In this document: positions 28,224-39,045 of the stretch, piece after piece
Layout of the letters: every line of letters starts with the position of its first letter
Position numbering within the stretch: the stretch's first letter is position 1
Assembly: GCA_039954875.1 (NCBI GenBank)
Contig: CP157202.1
Location: 248,001 to 312,000, forward strand
Reading direction: 5' to 3'
Source of the DNA: G039954875 sp039954875
Lineage (GTDB): Bacteria > Bacteroidota > Bacteroidia > Flavobacteriales > Blattabacteriaceae
Length of the DNA stretch: 64,000 bases
Notes under the pieces: model-generated
The model's input: only the letters and a program-made list of their open reading frames with translations
What the model was told of the DNA's origin: nothing
The model's database searches: none
Program-made: the position numbers and the translations under genes

Positions 28224-31049
28224 ATGGATAAAGCTATACGCATTTGCGGAGCAAGGGAACATAATCTGAAAAATATTGACTTAGAGATTCCCCGAGACCG
28301 ATTGGTAGTGATCACTGGCTTGAGCGGGAGTGGCAAATCATCCTTAGCTTTTGATACTCTTTATGCTGAAGGACAGCGCCGTTATCTCGAAATGCTATCA
28401 GCCTACGCCCGGCAATTTCTCGGAGGGCTCGATCGGCCTGATGTGGATAAGATCGACGGACTCTCTCCTGTTATAGCTATTGAACAAAAGACCACTTCGA
28501 AAAATCCTCGTTCTACCATAGGGACGATAACCGAGATTTACGATTTTCTCAGGCTATTATATGCCCGAGTAGCCGATGCCTATTCTTATGCCACCGGAGA
28601 AAAAATGATCTCCTACACTGCGGCACAGCTCGAAAAATTAATATTCGAATGCTATCAGAAAAAAAAAATAACGATCCTCGCCCCAGTGGTCAAGTCCCGC
28701 AAGGGACACTACCGAGAACTTTTTGAGTCAGTCCGGAAACGTGGTTTTTTGAAGGTTCGCATCGACGGGACTATTATAGAACTTAGTCCTGGTATGCAAC
28801 TAGACCGATACAAAAATCATGATATCGAGATCCTAATCGACTGCTTAGAACTTCAGAAAGATGAAGGTAGCGCACAAAGATTGAAAAGCAGTATTGCTAC
28901 ATCGATGCGTCATGGAGAAGGTGTTTTGATGATTCTTGAGCACGGAACAAACACCCCAAAATATTTCAGTAAGCATCTGATGTGCCCTAAGACTGGTATC
29001 GCCTATCCTACACCAGAACCCAATACTTTCTCTTTCAATTCACCTAAGGGAGCCTGTCCACATTGCAAGGGCTTAGGTAAAATACAAGAAGTTAATCTCA
29101 AAAAAATCATTCCAGACGATACAATATCTATTAACAAAGGAGGTATAAAACCCATAGACGGATCTTCATACTCTTTTATCTTCAAACAACTGGAGACCAT
29201 TGCTGAAAAATTTCGATTCAGCCTGAAAGACCCCATCAACAAGATTCCCTCAGAAGCTTTACAAGCCATCCTTTATGGTATGGAAGAAAATTTCTCAGTC
29301 AATCTAGAATTCGCTAATGTAACCAAAGATTACGGTATACGTTTCGAAGGCATCATACCTTATGTAAAAAGAATGTGCCAAGGAGAAATGATGTGGTCTG
29401 CTTCACTATTAAAATATATGGAAGAAAAATCATGTCCCGATTGTTCGGGCATGAGGTTGAGAAAGGAATCCCGCTTTTTTAAGATCAAAGGCAAAAGCAT
29501 CACTGAAATAGCCCGACTCGATATCGAACAATTATACGCCTGGGTAAGTGAAATAAATGATACCCTTTCAGAAAGACATTATCTCATCGCACAAGATGTC
29601 TTGAAAGAATTGCGTAATCGTATCGGTTTTTTGCTCAAAGTAGGTTTAGACTATCTGAGTCTAGATCGTCCTACCAAGACGCTTTCTGGAGGCGAAGCTC
29701 AACGTATCCGGTTGGCTACACAGATTGGATCACAATTGGTTAACGTACTCTACATTCTTGACGAGCCCAGTATTGGGCTTCATCAAAAAGACAACCATCG
29801 GCTGATCAGCGCCTTGAAGCAACTCACAGCAATGGGGAATTCTACCATTGTTGTAGAACATGATCGTGATATAATTGAGCAAGCCGATCATATCGTAGAT
29901 CTCGGTCCCGGAGCAGGCCAGCATGGTGGAGTGGTGATTTTTAACGGTCCACCAGAAGCTCTGTCAAAAGCCGATACCCCGACAGCAAAGTATATCAGAC
30001 GAGAACTCAACATCCCATTGCCACACAAAAGGCGTAAAGGTAATGGGCACAAACTCATCCTAAAGGGAGCTTGTGGAAACAATTTAAAAAAAGTCACTTT
30101 ACACATCCCCTTAGGTAAAATGGTCTGTATGACAGGTGTCTCAGGTAGTGGTAAATCTTCATTGATCAATGAAACCCTCTTCCGTATTCTAAACCGCCAC
30201 TTTTACCATGCAGAAAAGGAACCCTTACCTTATGAATCCATTACAGGTCTAGAGTACATTGATAAAGTTATTGATATCGACCAATCGCCTATAGGGCGCA
30301 CACCACGATCCAATCCAGCTACATATACAGGTGTATTTTCGGACATTCGGAAATTATTTTCTGAAGTCCCAGAAGCCAAGATTAGAGGTTATAAGCCCGG
30401 GCGTTTTTCTTTCAATGTGAAAGGCGGTCGTTGTGAGACCTGTGAAGGTGCGGGTTTGCGGACGATAGAAATGAATTTCTTGCCCGATGTCCAGATCCGT
30501 TGCGAGAAGTGCCAAGGTAAACGCTTCAACAAAGAAACTTTAGAAGTCCGTTACAAAGGAAAATCCATTGCCGATGTTTTAGAAATGACCATTGAAGAAA
30601 CTGTCCTCTTTTTTGAGTCCATTCTAGGGATTCATGCTAAAGTACAATGCTTGCAAGAAGTCGGCTTAGGATATCTCTCCCTGGGGCAGTCCTCTGTAAC
30701 CCTTTCTGGCGGCGAGGCACAAAGAGTGAAATTAGCTACCGAACTCAGCCGCAAACAAACCGGGAAGACGACATATATCCTCGATGAGCCCACTACGGGC
30801 TTACATTTTGAAGACATCCGTATTTTGATGGAATTATTGAATCGTCTGGCCGATCTGGGTAATACAGTGTTGATCATAGAACACAACTTGGACGTGGTGA
30901 AGATCGCAGATCATATCATCGATATGGGCCCCGAGGGGGGGCAAAAAGGAGGAGAGATTATTGCAGAGGGCCTTCCAGAACAAATCTCAGAAAATACTCA
31001 GAGCTATACAGGCAAATTCCTCAAAAAAGAATTGAATACTTATAGGTGA
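28224..31049 (+). CDS. uvrA: Excinuclease ABC subunit A
   Basis: Damage-recognising ABC ATPase of nucleotide excision repair. 941 residues, normal. Two nucleotide-binding halves: Walker A GLSGSGKSSLAF near 33 and GVSGSGKSSLIN near 640; signatures LSGGEAQRIRLA and LSGGEAQRVKLA; Walker B blocks LDEPSIGLH and LDEPTTGLH. Zinc modules are CPHCKGLG and CEGAGLRTIEMNFLPD ... CEKCQGKRF. The ATG at 28224 is preferred over the adjacent TTG. No frame damage. A T-rich run follows the stop at 31066, with no clear stem-loop. Confidence 0.97.
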   Translation: MDKAIRICGAREHNLKNIDLEIPRDRLVVITGLSGSGKSSLAFDTLYAEGQRRYLEMLSAYARQFLGGLDRPDVDKIDGLSPVIAIEQKTTSKNPRSTIGTITEIYDFLRLLYARVADAYSYATGEKMISYTAAQLEKLIFECYQKKKITILAPVVKSRKGHYRELFESVRKRGFLKVRIDGTIIELSPGMQLDRYKNHDIEILIDCLELQKDEGSAQRLKSSIATSMRHGEGVLMILEHGTNTPKYFSKHLMCPKTGIAYPTPEPNTFSFNSPKGACPHCKGLGKIQEVNLKKIIPDDTISINKGGIKPIDGSSYSFIFKQLETIAEKFRFSLKDPINKIPSEALQAILYGMEENFSVNLEFANVTKDYGIRFEGIIPYVKRMCQGEMMWSASLLKYMEEKSCPDCSGMRLRKESRFFKIKGKSITEIARLDIEQLYAWVSEINDTLSERHYLIAQDVLKELRNRIGFLLKVGLDYLSLDRPTKTLSGGEAQRIRLATQIGSQLVNVLYILDEPSIGLHQKDNHRLISALKQLTAMGNSTIVVEHDRDIIEQADHIVDLGPGAGQHGGVVIFNGPPEALSKADTPTAKYIRRELNIPLPHKRRKGNGHKLILKGACGNNLKKVTLHIPLGKMVCMTGVSGSGKSSLINETLFRILNRHFYHAEKEPLPYESITGLEYIDKVIDIDQSPIGRTPRSNPATYTGVFSDIRKLFSEVPEAKIRGYKPGRFSFNVKGGRCETCEGAGLRTIEMNFLPDVQIRCEKCQGKRFNKETLEVRYKGKSIADVLEMTIEETVLFFESILGIHAKVQCLQEVGLGYLSLGQSSVTLSGGEAQRVKLATELSRKQTGKTTYILDEPTTGLHFEDIRILMELLNRLADLGNTVLIIEHNLDVVKIADHIIDMGPEGGQKGGEIIAEGLPEQISENTQSYTGKFLKKELNTYR

Positions 31050-31254
31050 CGGACAAAGTATAAATTATATTTTTTTTTTAGAAATCAGGCTTACTTAAGC
31101 AATGGTACATTTACATGCTATGATGGATCAAAATTTAAAAACTTCGATGTTATAGATGTCCGATGTTTTTATCGGGTCTATCTTATTATCCTTATAAAAA
31201 ACCGTATTTTCCCTGTTTAAATATTAATTTTATGCTGCTATAAAAAACATTTTA

Positions 31255-31960
31255 GACGCATTATACCAAAAATAAATGGATCTATTTACTACTCATTTTT
31301 ACGATAGTTGTCTGGGTGGCTTTAGTACGCATGCTTAGCGCATATACATATCATCCTGACTTTTTGCTCACTTTTAGTAGTTCCTACTTGTTAGGTTACA
31401 GTGTTCAACCACTTATTTCCCGAAAAATAGTGCAAAGAACCTATCGGAGAAAAAGACCTTTTGCCACAGGCGGAGCTTTCACTTAAATCTTATTGGAAAA
31501 CATCACCCATGGCATAGAGCGAAGCCATCTTCACCCTTATAGAAGATACACCGTTTCCCCTAGAGTATGTTTATAGGATTTGTGCATTCACTCTTTGTTG
31601 GTGAGGTGACTGCTATACCCTCATGTGATTATGTTTTGCTTGTGGGCAGTGATCATTCATAAGATCCCCGTTGCTATACTCCTTTACCTTTTCTTGTCAA
31701 GAAGCATTGCAAGGAAAGAAAACAATTTTTGTACTGATATTGGTATTTGCACTATCAATTCTCTTAGGACGACCTGTGTTGGTCAATATTTTCTTTACAT
31801 AATATTGTGATTGTATTCTGGCTATGATTTCCGGTATATTCACTCATATAGATACGATGATTTTGTTTAAAAGCTTTGATGGACATTGACTCAACTTAAC
31901 TAAATTTCTCCTGTTTTTGCTTGGTATGACGTTTTTGTATTTTTTTTACCTTGAAACCAG
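31255..31960 (+). pseudogene. Decayed ZIP-family metal transporter
   Basis: Hydrophobic segments in broken frames: VALVRMLSAYTYHPD / FSSSYLLGY, a GGAFTQILLENITHG-like block, VIIHKIPVAILLYLFL at 31650-31700 (the ZIP HK-P metal-binding region) and a GIFTHIDTMILFKSF block near 31835-31885, then a LGMTFLYFFYLE end. The order matches ZIP transporters (Zn/Fe uptake). At least five frame breaks. Confidence 0.75.
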
Positions 31961-32039
31961 TATATTAAGTGATTTATTTCACTCAAATTGGATTAAATAT
32001 AACCAATATAATTTTAAGTTTTTACATTAAAAAATATTA

Positions 32040-32430
32040 CAAATAACTATATCGTTCAGAAAGAAAGCACCTGAATTTGAAGCTTCTGCTGTTATAGAAG
32101 ATAAAAAGATCGTAGAAAGCTTCAGTCTAGAAAGGTTTAAAGATAAATATATCTTATTATTTTTAATCTAAATACTTTATTTTGTATATCCTACATAGTT
32201 GTATGCTTTTTAAGAAAAATTTAATAAATTAGAGTCAAGAAATGTACAAGTTATCGTCGTCTCTACCGATACGGAACACTCCGCATCGTCGATGTACTAC
32301 AAAATTTTGAGAAAAAAATGGTGAGGTTTGTCCGGCTAATTGAGACCAAGGCAAGCAAGTGATGAAAGTCGACCATAAAGGTGTATCTATCTCGACAATA
32401 ATGAAAATACAGACCCATTTTACGAAAATT
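32040..32430 (+). pseudogene. Decayed peroxiredoxin (AhpC/Prx1 type)
   Basis: Plus-strand pieces give FRKKAPEFEASAVIEDK, VESFSLERFKDKYILLF and a VYPT/ELYAF block with the peroxidatic-cysteine region degraded. Next come ESRNVQVIVVSTDTEHSAS and a weak tail to about 32430. The peroxidatic VCPTE motif is broken by a stop and a frameshift. The enzyme would reduce hydrogen peroxide and alkyl peroxides. Confidence 0.8.
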
Positions 32431-32867
32431 AATGATTGATCAAAACGTTTTTGGTAGAGCTATAAACAACGAAAAATACGAAACCAAGAGAAATGAAATG
32501 ATCAATACGTTTTTTTATAAAGATTTTGTCGCAATCTAAAATTATGGGAAGAAAAGGGCAGGTGTGAACAAGATTAACAAGATTAAAAATTTTTATTCTA
32601 AAGATGTGTTTAATAAACATACTGATTATGAGCTATTTTGAGATGATTATATAGGTATCACACATAACGATGGAGATATCGTAAGGGGTGCGAGCCATCT
32701 CAAGAGGGCGATATGGACAAAAGAAATTTGAGGTGCGTATCATACTGTTTTCCAAACTTTACAAGCATTAGATCATCAAAGAATGATAACTAATCGATTG
32801 GACGGCTTTGGAAAACTTATCCTAAGCCATTGTCTGTCGATATATTTTTATAATATGTAAAAAATCT
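32431..32867. other. Non-coding or unrecognisable decayed stretch
   Basis: About 440 bases between the AhpC remnant and ilvE. Short open pieces exist, but I cannot link them to a family. It could be the eroded C-terminal end of AhpC plus another lost gene. Confidence 0.45.
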
Positions 32868-32875
32868 TATCTTTG
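32868..32875 (+). promoter_or_regulatory. Candidate -7 promoter element (TATCTTTG) for ilvE
   Basis: TAnnTTTG match 25 bases upstream of the ilvE ATG. Confidence 0.6.
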
Positions 32876-32900
32876 GTATACTAAAAGCAATTATTGCAAC

Positions 32901-33971
32901 ATGCAAATTGAAAAGATTCTACATTCACGAATATCCCAAGTAGATTTTGAAAATCTGAATTTTGGTCACTATTATTCGGATCACATGTTGTATTGTGAGT
33001 TCAAAGATGGTCAATGGCAAAAGCCTATTGTCAAGCCATTTGGCCATTTGACGCTTTCACCAGCCTGTTTGGTCTTCCATTATGGGCAAGCGGTTTTTGA
33101 GGGCATGAAAGCTTATAAAGACCTGGAAGGACAAGTTTTTTTGTTCCGTCCAGAAGAAAATTTTAGACGGATCAACCATTCTGCTCAACGTTTAGAGATG
33201 CCACAGATTCCTGAATCTGTATTCATGCAAGGATTACAAGCCTTGATCGATATCGATCAAGAGTGGATACCTACCGCCTACGGGCAATCTTTATATATAC
33301 GTCCATTCATGATCGCTACTGAGGGGGTCCTAGCGGCCAATCCGTCCAAAGAATACCTCTTTATAATGATTACCACCCCAGCATCTGCTTACTATACATA
33401 CCCTCTAAAGGTTAAAATCGAACAAAAATATAGCCGTGCAGCCGATGGTGGCGTAGGCTTTACAAAAGCTGCAGGCAATTATGCTGCCGCATTCTATCCC
33501 GCGCGGCTAGCCCAGGAAGAAGGTTATGATCAAATATTGTGGACAGATGCCTCCACCCATATGCTCATCGAAGAGTCTGGCACGATGAATGTCTTCTTTC
33601 GACTCGATGATCGTTTGATAACTGCACCAGCCGGTGGGGGAATACTCGGTGGGGTGACGCGTAAAAGTATCATCGATCTAGCTCGTCAGGAAGGTATAGA
33701 AGTCGAAGAGCGTAACCTGTCCGTATCAGAATTGATAAAAACCTTGAAAGACGGTTTGTTGAAAGAAGCATTTGGATGTGGCACAGCTGTGGTGATCAAT
33801 GCTTTCAAAATCATTGGTTACGAAGGTGAAGATTTTTATCTACCCAATCTGGCAGAGGCTGACCATATCGCCGTCAGACTAAAAAAACGACTTTTAGATA
33901 TTCAACATAACCTCGTAGAAGACCCTTTCGGTTGGAGGTTGAAAGTGGAAAGTAGATTGGTAGAACGGTAA
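32901..33971 (+). CDS. ilvE: Branched-chain amino acid aminotransferase
   Basis: PLP enzyme for the last step of leucine, isoleucine and valine synthesis (or first step of their breakdown), cytoplasmic. 356 residues, the type II BCAT length. Visible are FHYGQAVFEGMKAY, RPEENFRR, LYIRPFM, the PLP lysine in GGVGFTKAAGNYAAAF (about 193), WTDASTHMLIEESGTMN and GGGILGGVTRKSI. ATG at 32901. Stands alone between pseudogenes and argS. Its retention while many catabolic genes decay suggests amino-acid supply still matters (inference). Confidence 0.96.
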   Translation: MQIEKILHSRISQVDFENLNFGHYYSDHMLYCEFKDGQWQKPIVKPFGHLTLSPACLVFHYGQAVFEGMKAYKDLEGQVFLFRPEENFRRINHSAQRLEMPQIPESVFMQGLQALIDIDQEWIPTAYGQSLYIRPFMIATEGVLAANPSKEYLFIMITTPASAYYTYPLKVKIEQKYSRAADGGVGFTKAAGNYAAAFYPARLAQEEGYDQILWTDASTHMLIEESGTMNVFFRLDDRLITAPAGGGILGGVTRKSIIDLARQEGIEVEERNLSVSELIKTLKDGLLKEAFGCGTAVVINAFKIIGYEGEDFYLPNLAEADHIAVRLKKRLLDIQHNLVEDPFGWRLKVESRLVER

Positions 33972-33989
33972 AATGGTTTTTCATAGGGG

Positions 33990-34025
33990 ATATAGCCGAC
34001 TCTAAGGAGTCGGCTATATTTTTTT
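33990..34025 (+). terminator. Strong Rho-independent terminator of ilvE
   Basis: Perfect 13-bp stem: left arm 33990-34002, loop TAAG at 34003-34006, right arm 34007-34019, then a run of T from 34019 to 34025. Just 19 bases after the ilvE stop. Probably the strongest terminator in the window. Confidence 0.93.
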
Positions 34026-34032
34026 ACTTTTG
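34025..34032 (+). promoter_or_regulatory. Candidate -7 promoter element (TACTTTTG) for argS
   Basis: TAnnTTTG match that begins at the end of the ilvE terminator T-run and lies 18 bases before the argS ATG at 34051. A TTG inside it (34030) is an in-frame but unlikely start. Confidence 0.62.
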
Positions 34033-34050
34033 TTCACCAAAGCTCCTCCT

Positions 34051-35826
34051 ATGAAGAACAGCATCCAATACATTACACCTATCGTACAACAAGCGCTCAC
34101 TCAATTGTATGAATTACAAGTGTCAGAGCAGGGGATTCAATATACCAGAAAAGAATTTCAAGGCGATGTCACCCTTGTAATTTTTCCATTGGCCAAGAGA
34201 CTAAAGAAGCCTTTAGAACAAATAGGCCAGGAGATCGGTAATTATGTACAAGAAAATACGCAAATTGTTGCTTCTTTCCATCTGGTTAAAGGTTTTTTGA
34301 ATTTTAAGTGGAAAGATGAATATTACATCCGATTGTTCGAAAATATGGCCCAAAGTGGCGACTTTAGTTTTAAAAAAACTACCCATCGCCCAGTAGTGAT
34401 GATAGAATACGCTTCACCCAATACCAATAAGCCATTGCACTTAGGGCATGTACGTAACAGTCTTTTAGGATGTGCCGTAGCCATGTTATTCAAAGCCATT
34501 GGCCGTAAGGTGATCAAGATACAAGTCATCAACGATCGTGGTATACACATCTGCAAATCCATGGTGGCTTGGGAAAAATTTGGCCAAGGACAGTTCCAAA
34601 AAAGCACAAGAATCAAGGGCGATCACCTTGTTGGAAAATATTATGTTATTTTTGATAAGCACTGGCGTGAAGAAGTCAATGAACTCTGTGCTCAAGGATA
34701 TGAACGAAAACAAGCCGAGCAAGAAGCTCCAATCATGAAAGCCGCCCAAGAAATGTTGCGCCAGTGGGAGGATGGCCATAAGCCAACCATCACCCTTTGG
34801 AAAAAAATGAACCAATGGGTCTACGACGGTTTTGCAGAGACTTATCGCAGACTGGGTGTGAACTTTGATATCGTACAATACGAAAGCCAAACCTATCTCT
34901 TAGGTAAAGACCTCGTAGCTGAAGGCCTTCAAAAGGGGATTTTCTATCAAAAAGAAGACCATTCGGTTTGGGTCGATCTTAGTGATGAAGGCCTAGATGA
35001 AAAGTTGCTCTTGCGTGCCGACGGTACTTCGGTCTACATAACTCAAGACCTTGGGACTGCTGTCGAACGTTTCAAAAAATATCCTATCGATACATTGATT
35101 TACACTGTAGGCAAAGAACAAGATTACCATTTCCAAGTACTCTTTCTTATCTTAAAACGGTTAGGATACCATTGGGCTGAAAAACTTTATCATCTCTCCT
35201 ATGGCATGGTAGACCTACCTAGCGGTAAGATGAAATCTCGAGAAGGTACCGTGGTCGATGCTGATGAATTGATGGAACAAATGCATTGTACAGCTCGGGA
35301 GATTACTCAAGAGTTGGGAAAACTACAGGACTATTCAGAAGCTGAAAAAGAAGAACTTTTTGAAATGATTGGCCTAGGTGCTCTGAAGTATCATCTTCTC
35401 AAAGTTGATCCTAAGAAGCGCATCCTTTTCGATCCACTAGTATCGATCGACTTTAAAGGTCATACCGGCCCTTATATCCAGTACACCTATGCACGGATCC
35501 GCTCACTCGAGCGGAAAGCTCCTCAATCAAGATCAAACCATTTCTACAATACTTCATTGAATGTTTATGAAAGAGCTATCATCAAAACATTGGAACAATA
35601 TCCTTTTGCTGTCCAGAATGCAGCGGAAAGTTTTAACCCCGCCTTGGTAGTGAATTATGTCTACGAATTGGCCAAAACCTTTAATGATTTTTATCAGAAT
35701 ATCAGTGTGTTGAATGCTGAAGATACACATCAGAGCAACTTCCGTATGAGCTTGTCGTTCTTCACCGGAAGAATTTTGAAAGTGGGTATGGAACTTCTAG
35801 GCATCCCGATGCCTGAGCGGATGTGA
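34051..35826 (+). CDS. argS: Arginyl-tRNA synthetase
   Basis: Class I aminoacyl-tRNA synthetase charging tRNA-Arg. 591 residues. The N-terminal Add-1 domain is followed by the catalytic domain with SPNTNKPLHLGHVRNS (HIGH-type HLGH, about 128-131) and the LPSGKMKSREGTVV region (KMSKS equivalent). DALR anticodon-binding domain at the C-terminus with a TGPYIQYTYARIRS block and a VNYVYELAKTFNDFY block. The ATG at 34051 places the family start behind a good promoter. Intact. Confidence 0.97.
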   Translation: MKNSIQYITPIVQQALTQLYELQVSEQGIQYTRKEFQGDVTLVIFPLAKRLKKPLEQIGQEIGNYVQENTQIVASFHLVKGFLNFKWKDEYYIRLFENMAQSGDFSFKKTTHRPVVMIEYASPNTNKPLHLGHVRNSLLGCAVAMLFKAIGRKVIKIQVINDRGIHICKSMVAWEKFGQGQFQKSTRIKGDHLVGKYYVIFDKHWREEVNELCAQGYERKQAEQEAPIMKAAQEMLRQWEDGHKPTITLWKKMNQWVYDGFAETYRRLGVNFDIVQYESQTYLLGKDLVAEGLQKGIFYQKEDHSVWVDLSDEGLDEKLLLRADGTSVYITQDLGTAVERFKKYPIDTLIYTVGKEQDYHFQVLFLILKRLGYHWAEKLYHLSYGMVDLPSGKMKSREGTVVDADELMEQMHCTAREITQELGKLQDYSEAEKEELFEMIGLGALKYHLLKVDPKKRILFDPLVSIDFKGHTGPYIQYTYARIRSLERKAPQSRSNHFYNTSLNVYERAIIKTLEQYPFAVQNAAESFNPALVVNYVYELAKTFNDFYQNISVLNAEDTHQSNFRMSLSFFTGRILKVGMELLGIPMPERM

Positions 35827-35850
35827 CTCCTAATACATATCAAGAACGAG

Positions 35851-35858
35851 TAGTTTTG
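35851..35858 (+). promoter_or_regulatory. Candidate -7 promoter element (TAGTTTTG) for ffh
   Basis: TAnnTTTG match 26 bases before the ffh ATG and 24 bases after the argS stop. Confidence 0.58.
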
Positions 35859-35884
35859 TAACTATCTTATCAAAAGAGCAAAAA

Positions 35885-37225
35885 ATGTTTGATGATCTAC
35901 AATATAAATTAAATAAAGCCCTTCATGTCTTGAAGGGGCGGAGAAAAATAACTGATATCAACGTTGCTGAGACCCTCAAAGAAATACGTCGAGCTTTGAT
36001 CGATGCCGATGTTAGCTTCAAAATCGCCAAAGATTTTACCAATACAGTTAAGGAAAAAGCTCTAGGACAAAAGGTCATCACTGCAATCAATCCCAGTCAA
36101 TTGATGATAAAAATCGTCCATGATGAGCTAACCACCTTAATGGGGGGAGAAAATGTTGATATCAATTTTTCTGCAAACCCTACAATCATCCTAATTGCCG
36201 GCTTACAAGGAAGTGGAAAAACCACCTTTTCGGCTAAACTCGCCCAACTTTTGAAAAACAAAAGACAAAAACGTCCTTTGTTGGTAGCAGCAGATATCTA
36301 TCGCCCAGCAGCTATCTATCAACTGAAAGTATTGGGGGCACAAATAGATGTGCCTGTATTCGCATTAGAAGCTAATCAAGACCCGATAGATATCGCTCAG
36401 AAAGCCATTATCCAAGCCAAGATCCAAAAAAATAATACTGTCATAATCGATACAGCCGGTCGTTTGGCTGTAGATGAAACCATGATGGATGAGATCAAAC
36501 GTATTTACCAATTTATCAATCCCACCGAAACCCTCTTTGTCGTTGATGCAATGACCGGACAAGACGTTATTAATACCGCCAAAGCCTTTCATGATGCATT
36601 ACATTTCGACGGATTAGTTCTGACTAAACTCGATGGTGATACACGAGGCGGTGCCGCCTTGACCATCCGCAGTGTGGTAAAAAAACCCATCAAATTCATC
36701 AGCACCGGCGAAAAGATAGAAGCCCTTGATGTATTCCATCCTGAACGCATGGCAGATCGTATACTTGGGATGGGAGACGTGGTTTCTTTGGTTGAAAGAG
36801 CTCAGGAACAATTCGATGAAAAAGAAACACGAAAGATCCATAAAAAGATCGCCAATAGCCAATTCGGTTTTGATGATTTTCTTAAGCAAATCCAACAGAT
36901 CAAGAAAATGGGCAGTATGAAAGATCTTTTTGGGATGATGCCTGGTATTGGGAAAATGATTAAAAACATCGATATAGAAGACGATACCTTCAAACAAACT
37001 GAAGCCATCATCTATTCGATGACACCCTATGAACGCCGAAATCCAAAGATCATCGACACCAGCCGTAGAAAGAGGATTGCCAAGGGTTCTGGTATCCCCG
37101 ACGGGGAAGTCAACCGCCTCTTGAAACAATTCTCAGAAATGAGCACGATGATGAAACGCATACAAAGCCCTGCAGGCCGGCAGATGATGAAAAACATGAT
37201 GGCCATGAAAATGAATCCCCAATAA
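35885..37225 (+). CDS. ffh: Signal recognition particle GTPase Ffh (SRP54)
   Basis: Binds signal sequences on ribosomes and targets them to FtsY/SecYEG. 446 residues. N domain (about 1-85), G domain with GLQGSGKTT (G1), DTAGRLAVD (G3) and TKLDGDTRGG (G4), and the methionine-rich M domain with MMPGIGKM and the RRKRIAKGSG SRP-RNA-binding motif. ATG at 35885. The 4.5S RNA gene is not visible here. Intact. Confidence 0.97.
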   Translation: MFDDLQYKLNKALHVLKGRRKITDINVAETLKEIRRALIDADVSFKIAKDFTNTVKEKALGQKVITAINPSQLMIKIVHDELTTLMGGENVDINFSANPTIILIAGLQGSGKTTFSAKLAQLLKNKRQKRPLLVAADIYRPAAIYQLKVLGAQIDVPVFALEANQDPIDIAQKAIIQAKIQKNNTVIIDTAGRLAVDETMMDEIKRIYQFINPTETLFVVDAMTGQDVINTAKAFHDALHFDGLVLTKLDGDTRGGAALTIRSVVKKPIKFISTGEKIEALDVFHPERMADRILGMGDVVSLVERAQEQFDEKETRKIHKKIANSQFGFDDFLKQIQQIKKMGSMKDLFGMMPGIGKMIKNIDIEDDTFKQTEAIIYSMTPYERRNPKIIDTSRRKRIAKGSGIPDGEVNRLLKQFSEMSTMMKRIQSPAGRQMMKNMMAMKMNPQ

Positions 37226-37427
37226 AACATCAAAGTCACATCCCTCTACGATAAAATAGAGAATCAGAAGTGGGGCGGGTCCCCTCAGGCTTTTTATATT
37301 TTGCTAGTTAAACCAAAGTAATAAATTTATCCTAGCTCATAACCCTACATATTTTTCTCCTATATCTATCCACTCAATCCGGCTATAATTTTCAGCTAAC
37401 GGATATCAATATTTTAACTCATGTGAG

Positions 37428-39010
37428 CATAGATACTAAGGACCGTCTTTTGGATATAGGCCTGTTTATAAATAATTTGGAAGATATGGAACTTTTTGAT
37501 GTTCTCATTATCGATTGTGGCACGGGCCTTAGCTGTGGCCTTAGATGCTATCTCACGAGGCTATAAAACCCTCCTTTTAGAACAAAGCTACTTTTACCAA
37601 AATTACCTCTAATCGAAGCACCGAATTGGTCCATGATGGTATCCGATATTTTAATCCAAGGTAATATCAGACTTGTCTATTAGAAGCGTTACATTAGCGG
37701 GGGATTCTCTTACAAAATGCAATACATATAGCCTAAAAGCAACGTTTCATCATCCATTTTTTATACTGAGAAATGGGGTGTATGTATTGGTTTGGCTTAA
37801 AATTGTACCAATGGCTGAGTTGTAACCTCAATCTAGGCAAATCTTATAGTTCCTTTCCCGAAAGAAGATTTTGGAAAATTTCTCTGAGATAAAGTCTGAC
37901 TAATTGAAAGGAGGTATCGTCTATTACGATGCCCAATTTGATGATGCCTGCATGGCGATCAATTTAGCATAAACTTGCCCCGAGAAAGGCGATAGTTTAT
38001 TTGAACCACTTGAAAGTGTCGACTTTGCTCAAGGAAGATGGAAAGACATCAGGTTTCATCGCCCGTTGCTTAGAAACTCAAAAAGAATATCTACTTTGCT
38101 AAAAAATGGTAATCAATGCTACCGGTGTGTTGGCCGATGAGATTTTACAATTAAATGAGCCCCAACGGCTCCTTTCAGTCAGACCTAGTCAAGGAACCTA
38201 TATCGTATTGGATAAATAATTTTTTAGAAGTAGTGGTACAATGGTCATTCCCTAAGATTTCAGATGTGAGAGTATCATTTGCTATGTCTTGGTACTAGCA
38301 TGTATTGGTTGGTATTATAGATATCCATATATATGAACACCATCTCGACCCCTAACCTATGGATGAAGAAGTCGCTTTTATATTACACTTTTGGAGACTA
38401 ATTCAAGCGCACACCTCAAAAGACAGACGTCCTAGAGCGTCTTTCTCCGGATTGCGTCCTATTGGTTATCCCTTCTAAGAGTTCTCCCATCACTAAAGAT
38501 ATATCCCGGCATCACAAGCTCATATTAAACCCTTCATGCCTCATCATCATTATCGGGGAGAAATGGATTAGATGGCCAAAGATACAGTAGATACAGCGAT
38601 CGAAGTAGGCCTGTTGAAAAAGGTCTCTTCCAACCACTCGGCACCTCAAAATCCACGGATACAAATCCTCTTTTTTTGAAAGACCATACGTCTATCTATG
38701 AGACAGATGGATTTTACATTAAGAAATTGATGGAAGAAGAGCTTGATTTGCATCAAAAGTTAGTCGATCACTGACCCCATACAGTAGTCTAAGCGTAGTA
38801 TGGGCCACACGAAATGAAATGACCCAGATTCTCGAAGATGTTTTAGATAGGATATTGCGTGTGTTGTTTTTAGATGCTGAAGCCGCCATGAATATGGCTC
38901 AAAGATAGCTTATATTTCTGATAGCCAAATAACTGCGTAAATATCAGATATGAGAAAGAATACAAATCATCACTTTCAAAAGATTGGTTGAACAATACCT
39001 TACTAAAATA
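37428..39010 (+). pseudogene. glpD: Decayed glycerol-3-phosphate dehydrogenase GlpD
   Basis: Pieces in order: a FAD-binding DVLIIDCGTG with a GGGATG-like region degraded; ALDAISRGYKTLLLEQSYF in a shifted frame; GNIRLV and RGILLQNA-like codons; YYDAQFDDACMAINLA near 37920-37975; an INATGVLADEILQL-like block near 38110-38155; and a C-terminal helical domain with DVLDRILRVLFLDAEAAMNMA and YQIWEKEQIITF at about 38835-38975. Many frameshifts. The start is approximate. It heads the glycerol operon ahead of glpK and glpF, all dead. Confidence 0.85.
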
Positions 39011-39045
39011 TCACGATCTGAGAAGGAATCAATATCATAAGTTAT

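Noticed and set aside
36614..37129. 171-codon antisense frame over ffh
   Set aside because: Shadow of a conserved gene.
37240..37300. Possible terminator after ffh (GGGG..CCCC then T-rich)
   Set aside because: Only a 4-bp stem and an imperfect T-run; too weak to annotate.
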